The translations under genes and the position numbers were made by a program. The notes beneath the pieces are model-generated. The model worked only from the letters and a program-made list of their open reading frames with translations, was not told the DNA's origin and did not search any database. Shown here piece by piece: positions 58,891-64,000 of a stretch of DNA of 64,000 nucleotides (within the stretch, counting starts at the first letter, position 1; each line of letters opens with the position of its first letter). The stretch is taken from positions 310,001-374,000 of the forward strand of contig NZ_CP035382.1 of assembly GCF_006874705.1 (NCBI RefSeq), given 5' to 3'. The DNA comes from Leclercia adecarboxylata. Its GTDB lineage: Bacteria > Pseudomonadota > Gammaproteobacteria > Enterobacterales > Enterobacteriaceae.

Positions 58891-59173
58891 GACCACCCGT
58901 TGAAGAAATCAGCAGTCGATCAAATTTTCATTTTTTTTTCTAAATTATTGACATCACGTCCAGGCCTTACGGTACGAGGACTTACGCTTTTTTACGCTTT
59001 GACAACCTCAATTTAACCTCAAAATCAACTCTTGTACTGAAAAGAATCCTTACTAGAATACTCACCATCTTGCGTTATGCTTAATGCGAAACCCCTATAT
59101 ATAGTATTTATCCACAACAACCTGTGGATAAACGGGGGATATTTCTTTTTTTCACGGACAGGTAAAAACCCAC
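58891..59173 (+). other. nrdA promoter and leader region
   Basis: This AT-rich stretch holds the nrdA promoter, the DnaA-box pair (59108-59131) and a CTATATATAGTA palindrome (59094-59105) that could be a -10 element or part of an NrdR box. No coding sequence was recognised. Confidence 0.6.
59108..59131. promoter_or_regulatory. Inverted pair of consensus DnaA boxes upstream of nrdA
   Basis: TTATCCACA at 59108-59116 and TGTGGATAA at 59123-59131 are both perfect DnaA boxes in opposite orientation, six bases apart. DnaA control of nrdAB is established in E. coli and couples dNTP supply to replication initiation. Confidence 0.88.
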
Positions 59174-61459
59174 ATGAATCAGAGTCTGCTGGTGACAAAG
59201 CGCGACGGTGCTACCGAGCGTATCAATCTGGACAAAATCCATCGTGTTCTCGACTGGGCAGCAGAAGGACTGAACAACGTATCTATCTCCCAGGTTGAAC
59301 TGCGCTCCCACATCCAGTTCTACGACGGCATCAAGACCTCTGATATCCACGAAACCATCATCAAAGCGGCAGCGGATCTCATCTCCCGCGAAGCACCGGA
59401 TTATCAGTACCTCGCTGCCCGTCTGGCCATTTTCCACCTGCGTAAAAAAGCCTACGGCCAGTTTGAGCCGCCAGCGCTGTTCGATCATGTGGTGAAGATG
59501 GTTGAGCTGGGCAAATACGACACGCATCTGCTGGAAGACTACACGGAAGAAGAGTTCAAGCAGATGGACGGGTTTATCGATCACTGGCGTGATATGAACT
59601 TCTCCTACGCCGCGGTAAAACAGCTGGAAGGTAAATACCTGGTCCAGAACCGTGTGACCGGCGAAATCTACGAGAGCGCCCAGTTCCTCTACATTCTGGT
59701 CGCCGCCTGCCTGTTCTCTAACTACCCGCGTGCAACCCGTCTGGAATACGTGAAGCGTTTCTACGATGCGGTCTCCACGTTCAAGATTTCTCTGCCTACG
59801 CCAATTATGTCCGGCGTGCGCACCCCAACCCGCCAGTTCAGCTCCTGTGTGCTGATCGAGTGCGGCGACAGCCTGGACTCCATTAACGCCACCTCCAGCG
59901 CCATCGTGAAATACGTTTCCCAGCGCGCCGGTATCGGCATCAACGCCGGTCGCATTCGCGCGCTGGGCAGCCCAATTCGCGGCGGTGAAGCGTTCCACAC
60001 CGGCTGTATTCCGTTCTACAAACACTTCCAGACCGCGGTGAAATCCTGCTCTCAGGGCGGCGTGCGCGGTGGTGCAGCGACCCTGTTCTATCCGATGTGG
60101 CACCTGGAAGTTGAAAGCCTGCTGGTACTGAAAAACAACCGTGGCGTGGAAGGAAACCGCGTGCGTCACATGGACTACGGCGTTCAGATCAACAAGCTGA
60201 TGTACACCCGTCTGCTGAAAGGCGGCGACATCACCCTGTTCAGCCCATCCGACGTTCCGGGCCTGTATGACGCCTTCTTTGCCGATCAGGATGAGTTTGA
60301 GCGCCTGTACGTTCAATACGAAAACGACGACAGCATCCGCAAGCAGCGCGTGAAGGCGGTTGAGCTGTTCTCGCTGATGATGCAGGAGCGTGCCTCCACT
60401 GGCCGTATCTACATCCAGAACGTTGACCACTGCAACACCCACAGCCCGTTCGATCCGGTCGTTGCCCCAGTGCGCCAGTCCAACCTGTGCCTGGAGATCG
60501 CCCTGCCGACCAAACCGCTGGAAGATGTGAACGACGAAAACGGCGAGATCGCCCTCTGTACGCTCTCCGCGTTCAACCTGGGTGCGATTAACAGCCTCGA
60601 CGAGCTGGAAGAGCTGGCGGTGCTGGCGGTACGTGCCCTGGATGCGCTGCTGGATTATCAGGATTACCCAATCCCGGCGGCAAAACGCGGTGCAATGGGT
60701 CGTCGTACCCTCGGCATTGGCGTGATCAACTATGCCTACTGGCTGGCGAAAAACGGCAAGCGTTATTCCGACGGCAGCGCCAACAACCTGACGCACCAGA
60801 CCTTCGAAGCCATTCAGTATTACCTGCTGAAGGCCTCCAACGATCTGGCTATCGAGCAGGGTGCCTGCCCGTGGTTCAACGAAACCACCTACGCCAAAGG
60901 CATTCTGCCGATCGACACCTATAAGAAAGACCTGGACGCGATCGCCAACGAGCCGCTGCACCTGGACTGGGAAGCGCTCCGTGAGTCCATTAAAACCCAC
61001 GGCCTGCGTAACTCCACGCTCTCTGCCCTGATGCCGTCCGAGACCTCCTCGCAGATCTCCAACGCCACCAACGGCATCGAGCCGCCGCGCGGCCACGTGA
61101 GCATCAAAGCCTCGAAAGACGGGATCCTGCGTCAGGTGGTGCCGGACTACGAGCTGCTGAAAAACAACTACGAGCTGCTGTGGGAAATGCCAAATAACGA
61201 CGGCTACCTGCAGCTGGTGGGCATCATGCAGAAGTTTATCGACCAGTCGATCTCTGCGAACACCAACTACGATCCGTCACGCTTCCCGTCCGGGAAAGTG
61301 CCGATGCAGCAGCTGCTGAAAGACCTGCTTACCGCCTATAAATTCGGCGTGAAGACCCTGTACTATCAAAACACCCGTGACGGTGCGGAAGATGCGCAGG
61401 ACGATCTGGCCCCGTCCATTCAGGATGATGGCTGCGAAAGCGGCGCATGTAAGATTTAA
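59174..61459 (+). CDS. nrdA: Ribonucleoside-diphosphate reductase class Ia, alpha subunit
   Basis: A 761-residue catalytic subunit, the length of E. coli NrdA. The N-terminal ATP-cone (MNQSLLVTKRDGATERINLD) senses dATP/ATP. Active-site Cys are in SSCVLIECGDS (225), NLCLEIALP (462) and the radical Cys in VDHCNTHSPF (439). The C-terminal redox pair is CESGACKI. It reduces ribonucleotides to deoxyribonucleotides with the radical from NrdB. DnaA boxes lie upstream; a REP unit separates it from nrdB. Confidence 0.98.
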   Translation: MNQSLLVTKRDGATERINLDKIHRVLDWAAEGLNNVSISQVELRSHIQFYDGIKTSDIHETIIKAAADLISREAPDYQYLAARLAIFHLRKKAYGQFEPPALFDHVVKMVELGKYDTHLLEDYTEEEFKQMDGFIDHWRDMNFSYAAVKQLEGKYLVQNRVTGEIYESAQFLYILVAACLFSNYPRATRLEYVKRFYDAVSTFKISLPTPIMSGVRTPTRQFSSCVLIECGDSLDSINATSSAIVKYVSQRAGIGINAGRIRALGSPIRGGEAFHTGCIPFYKHFQTAVKSCSQGGVRGGAATLFYPMWHLEVESLLVLKNNRGVEGNRVRHMDYGVQINKLMYTRLLKGGDITLFSPSDVPGLYDAFFADQDEFERLYVQYENDDSIRKQRVKAVELFSLMMQERASTGRIYIQNVDHCNTHSPFDPVVAPVRQSNLCLEIALPTKPLEDVNDENGEIALCTLSAFNLGAINSLDELEELAVLAVRALDALLDYQDYPIPAAKRGAMGRRTLGIGVINYAYWLAKNGKRYSDGSANNLTHQTFEAIQYYLLKASNDLAIEQGACPWFNETTYAKGILPIDTYKKDLDAIANEPLHLDWEALRESIKTHGLRNSTLSALMPSETSSQISNATNGIEPPRGHVSIKASKDGILRQVVPDYELLKNNYELLWEMPNNDGYLQLVGIMQKFIDQSISANTNYDPSRFPSGKVPMQQLLKDLLTAYKFGVKTLYYQNTRDGAEDAQDDLAPSIQDDGCESGACKI

Positions 61460-61466
61460 TGTAAAT

Positions 61467-61496
61467 GCCGGGTGGCGCTACGCTTACCCGGCCTAC
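61467..61496. repeat. REP element between nrdA and nrdB
   Basis: A unit starting GCCGGGTGGCGCTACGCTTA and ending CCCGGCCTAC, with a partial repeat after it. It lies inside the nrdAB operon, 45 bases before the nrdB start. Confidence 0.8.
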
Positions 61497-61540
61497 GATT
61501 TTGTTTGCCCGACCTACAAAATCTCTCACAGGACACACTC

Positions 61541-62671
61541 ATGGCATACACCACCTTTTCACAGACGAAAAACGACCAGCTCAAAGAGCCGATGTTCTTC
61601 GGCCAGCCGGTCAACGTGGCACGCTACGATCAGCAAAAATATGACATCTTCGAAAAGCTGATTGAAAAGCAACTCTCCTTCTTCTGGCGTCCGGAAGAAG
61701 TTGACGTTTCCCGCGACCGCATCGACTTCCAGGCCCTGCCGGAACATGAAAAGCACATTTTCCTCAGCAACCTGAAGTATCAGACGCTGCTGGACTCCAT
61801 CCAGGGTCGTAGCCCGAACGTGGCGCTGCTGCCGCTGATCTCTATCCCTGAGCTGGAAACCTGGGTCGAGACCTGGGCGTTCTCCGAGACGATCCACTCC
61901 CGCTCCTACACCCATATCATCCGTAATATCGTCAACGATCCGGCGATTGTGTTCGATGATATCGTTACCAACGATCAGATCCTGAAGCGCGCGCAGGGTA
62001 TTGCCCACTTCTATGACGACCTGATCGAGATGACCAGCTACTGGCATCTGCTGGGTGAAGGCACCCATACCGTGAACGGTAAAACCGTCACCGTGAACCT
62101 GCGTGAGCTGAAGAAAAAGCTCTACCTGTGCCTGATGAGCGTTAACGCCCTGGAAGCGATCCGCTTCTACGTCAGCTTCGCCTGCTCCTTCGCCTTCGCG
62201 GAACGCGAGCTGATGGAAGGCAACGCCAAAATCATCCGTCTGATCGCCCGTGATGAAGCCCTGCACCTGACCGGCACCCAGCATATGCTGAACCTGTTGC
62301 GCAGCGGCGTGGACGATCCGGAGATGGCCGAGGTTGCTGAAGAGTGCAAGCAGGAGAGCTATGACCTGTTTGTCCAGGCGGCACAGCAGGAGAAAGAGTG
62401 GGCGGAATACCTGTTCCAGGGCGGCTCCATGATTGGCCTGAACAAAGATATTCTCTGCCAGTACGTGGAGTACATCACCAACATCCGCATGCAGGCTGTG
62501 GGCCTCGACCTGCCGTTCCAGACCCGCTCCAACCCAATCCCGTGGATCAACACCTGGCTGGTGTCCGATAACGTTCAGGTGGCGCCGCAGGAAGTGGAAG
62601 TCAGCTCCTACCTGGTCGGTCAGATTGACTCCGAAGTCAACACCGACGATTTGAGCGACTTCCAGCTCTGA
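61541..62671 (+). CDS. nrdB: Ribonucleoside-diphosphate reductase class Ia, beta subunit
   Basis: A 376-residue diferric-tyrosyl radical protein, the length of E. coli NrdB. The radical Tyr (Tyr122 in the usual numbering) is in [16 protein letters not shown]. Iron ligands are in [25 protein letters not shown] and [13 protein letters not shown] context, and the C-terminal tail [10 protein letters not shown] docks on NrdA. The start at 61541 ([12 protein letters not shown]) is preceded by AGGA; the longer frame from 61472 has no homology. Its TGA overlaps the yfaE ATG. Confidence 0.98.
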   Translation: MAYTTFSQTKNDQLKEPMFFGQPVNVARYDQQKYDIFEKLIEKQLSFFWRPEEVDVSRDRIDFQALPEHEKHIFLSNLKYQTLLDSIQGRSPNVALLPLISIPELETWVETWAFSETIHSRSYTHIIRNIVNDPAIVFDDIVTNDQILKRAQGIAHFYDDLIEMTSYWHLLGEGTHTVNGKTVTVNLRELKKKLYLCLMSVNALEAIRFYVSFACSFAFAERELMEGNAKIIRLIARDEALHLTGTQHMLNLLRSGVDDPEMAEVAEECKQESYDLFVQAAQQEKEWAEYLFQGGSMIGLNKDILCQYVEYITNIRMQAVGLDLPFQTRSNPIPWINTWLVSDNVQVAPQEVEVSSYLVGQIDSEVNTDDLSDFQL

Positions 62672-62925
62672 TGAGCCGCGTGACGCTTCGTCTTACTGGC
62701 ACAGAACTCCTGTGCCAGGAAGAACACCCTTCCCTGCTCGTTGCGCTGGAATCCCACCAGATTGAGGTCGAATACCAGTGTCGTGAAGGCTATTGCGGCT
62801 CCTGCCGCTGCCGCCTGGTGACCGGTCAGGTCGACTGGATCACCGAACCGCTGGCCTTCATCAACGAAGGGGAAATTTTGCCCTGCTGCTGCCGGGCAAA
62901 AGGTGATATCGAAATCGAAATGTAA
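62671..62925 (+). CDS. yfaE: 2Fe-2S ferredoxin YfaE
   Basis: An 84-residue plant-type ferredoxin. The cluster cysteines are in CREGYCGSCRCRL and in the CCC near residue 72. It maintains the NrdB diferric-tyrosyl cofactor by supplying electrons. Its ATG overlaps the nrdB stop by one base, so the three genes nrdAB-yfaE form one operon, as in E. coli. Confidence 0.96.
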   Translation: MSRVTLRLTGTELLCQEEHPSLLVALESHQIEVEYQCREGYCGSCRCRLVTGQVDWITEPLAFINEGEILPCCCRAKGDIEIEM

Positions 62926-62930
62926 CCCGG

Positions 62931-63731
62931 TCAGTAGCTGCTTTTACTGGCCCGGGCGCTGCCGGATCTGAACAGCGCCAGCCGCTCGTCCAGCGCTCCG
63001 GTATAGAGCATGGTATCGACCCCGACGGCAACAAAGTTCGCCCCCCACGCCAGACAACGCGTCGCCATCTCAGGCTCCACCGCCAGGAAGCCCGCGGCTT
63101 TACCCGTGTGTCGGATCCGGCGGATCGCCTGCTCGATAATGGCCTGCACCTGCGGATGACCGGCGTTGTCGGGATAGCCCAGCGAAGCCGACAGATCGGC
63201 CGGACCGATAAACACCCCGTCAATTCCTTCCACCTCCAGAATCGCATCCAGATTATCCAGTGCGGCTTTGCTCTCCACCTGAATAAGCAGGCACAGCTCG
63301 TCGTTGGCCCGGGCCATGTAGTTCTCCACCCGTCCCCAGCGCGCCGCCCGCGCCACGCCGGCCCCCACGCCGCGTACGCCCAGCGGCGGATAGCGCGTAG
63401 CGGAGACGATCTCCCGGGCCTGTTCGGCGCTGTCGACCATTGGGATCAGCAGCGTCCTGGCCCCAATATCCAGCACCTGTTTGATCAGGCTGCGGTCACC
63501 GTCAACCGGGCGTATCACCGGCTGGCTGGCATAAGGGGCAATCGCCTGCAACTGGTGGTAGAGATCCTGCACCGTGTTCGGCGCATGCTCCCCGTCGATT
63601 AACAGCCAGTCGTAGCCAGAGGTCGCCGCGATCTCCGCCATATAAGATGAGGTGGAGCTCAGCCACAGCCCGATCTGCGTTTCCCCGTTACGCAGAGCCT
63701 GCTTAAAGGGGTTGGAAAGAACGTTTTGCAT
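62931..63731 (-). CDS. rhmA: 2-keto-3-deoxy-L-rhamnonate aldolase
   Basis: A 266-residue HpcH/HpaI-type class II aldolase matching E. coli RhmA (YfaU). Active-site and metal segments include [17 protein letters not shown]-like [13 protein letters not shown], and [16 protein letters not shown]. It cleaves 2-keto-3-deoxy-L-rhamnonate to lactaldehyde and pyruvate. It is convergent with yfaE (stops five bases apart) and downstream of the transporter gene rhmT. Confidence 0.95.
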   Translation of the reverse strand: MQNVLSNPFKQALRNGETQIGLWLSSTSSYMAEIAATSGYDWLLIDGEHAPNTVQDLYHQLQAIAPYASQPVIRPVDGDRSLIKQVLDIGARTLLIPMVDSAEQAREIVSATRYPPLGVRGVGAGVARAARWGRVENYMARANDELCLLIQVESKAALDNLDAILEVEGIDGVFIGPADLSASLGYPDNAGHPQVQAIIEQAIRRIRHTGKAAGFLAVEPEMATRCLAWGANFVAVGVDTMLYTGALDERLALFRSGSARASKSSY

Positions 63732-63746
63732 AATAAGTCCCTGATA

Positions 63747-64000
63747 TTAATGATGTACGCGATCGGCCTGCGGCACGCTGCGGGTCACGCCCAGCACCAG
63801 AATCGCCAGTGCGCCGAGGATCGCAATCCCGGCCAGCGCCAGCAGCCCGGCAGCATCGCTGCCAAATACGGTCTGGGCTTTCACCCGGATAAGCGGAGCG
63901 AGAAAACCACCCACTGCGCCAAACAGATTGACGAAGCCAATCCCCGCCGCCAGCGCGGTGCCGGAGAGCAGCTGCGTCGGCATGGTCCAGAAGACCGGCT
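63747..64000 (-). CDS. rhmT: Putative L-rhamnonate MFS transporter, C-terminal part (runs off the window)
   Basis: The last 84 codons of an MFS protein of the anion:cation symporter type, with PVFWTMPTQLLSGTALAAGIGFVN and FGAVGGFLAPLI typical of that family, and two final membrane helices. It stops at 63747, 15 bases upstream of the rhmA start. The position fits E. coli yfaV (rhmT), predicted to import L-rhamnonate. The N-terminal part lies outside the window. Confidence 0.85.
   Translation of the reverse strand, partial: PVFWTMPTQLLSGTALAAGIGFVNLFGAVGGFLAPLIRVKAQTVFGSDAAGLLALAGIAILGALAILVLGVTRSVPQADRVHH

Noticed and set aside
59108..61096. A 662-codon open frame antisense to nrdA
   Set aside because: It is the shadow of nrdA codon bias and covers the DnaA boxes; no homology is apparent.
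1..64000. CRISPR arrays, insertion sequences or prophage genes
   Set aside because: No regularly spaced repeats, transposase-like frames or phage structural genes were found; the only repeats are REP units.

Overview
The window is a stretch of Enterobacteriaceae chromosome. Gene content, order and strand follow the Escherichia coli K-12 region from cirA to yfaV closely (about 48-51 min), with protein lengths that mostly match E. coli to the residue. Several differences (uxuA beside yeiQ, a SulP transporter and mgtE between mqo and yojI, no nap-ccm-narP block, no ato/yfa block) exclude Escherichia itself and suggest the Enterobacter/Leclercia/Lelliottia/Citrobacter side of the family. The species cannot be fixed from this sequence alone. 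There is no phage, insertion sequence, CRISPR array or obvious genomic island.

Layout. 1-5.3 kb: 5' end of cirA (siderophore receptor, Fur-box-like site), lysP, the divergent yeiE/yeiH pair, and nfo. 5.3-9.2 kb: fruBKA fructose PTS operon with two Cra operators. 9.5-11.7 kb: setB interrupted by an amber codon, yeiW, and the EF-P paralogue efpL. 11.7-14.6 kb: divergent uxuA and yeiQ, a hexuronate catabolic pair with a UxuR-like operator between them. 14.7-19.2 kb: yeiR (COG0523 metal GTPase), lpxT, mepS, pdeN. 19.3-25.2 kb: yejABEF peptide importer, then yejG. 25.5-32.9 kb: bcr, rsuA, radD, rplY, yejK, yejL, yejM/lapC.

33.0-37.0 kb: tRNA-Pro(GGG), then an accessory patch where E. coli carries nap-ccm-narP. 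It holds an unknown small exported protein, a possible gene remnant, a secreted DUF1996 + CBM96-like protein, an MFS transporter and a DUF2534 protein. 37.1-46.9 kb: eco (ecotin), mqo, SulP transporter, mgtE, yojI, ada-alkB, apbE. 47.0-55.2 kb: ompC, the antisense RNA micF, and the Rcs phosphorelay (rcsD-rcsB, convergent rcsC). 55.3-62.9 kb: gyrA (Thr at codon 83), ubiG, nrdAB-yfaE with a DnaA-box pair upstream. 62.9-64.0 kb: rhmA and the 3' end of rhmT.

Functional themes are envelope maintenance and sensing (mepS, lpxT, lapC, ompC/micF, Rcs), DNA repair and nucleotide supply (nfo, radD, ada/alkB, gyrA, nrdAB), and sugar, hexuronate and peptide uptake. Most genes are conserved housekeeping genes. 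The points most worth a second look are the setB nonsense codon, the DUF1996 accessory patch after tRNA-Pro, the uxuA/yeiQ pairing with its operator, a Zur-like box before yeiR, and an inverted repeat that contains the nfo ribosome binding site.
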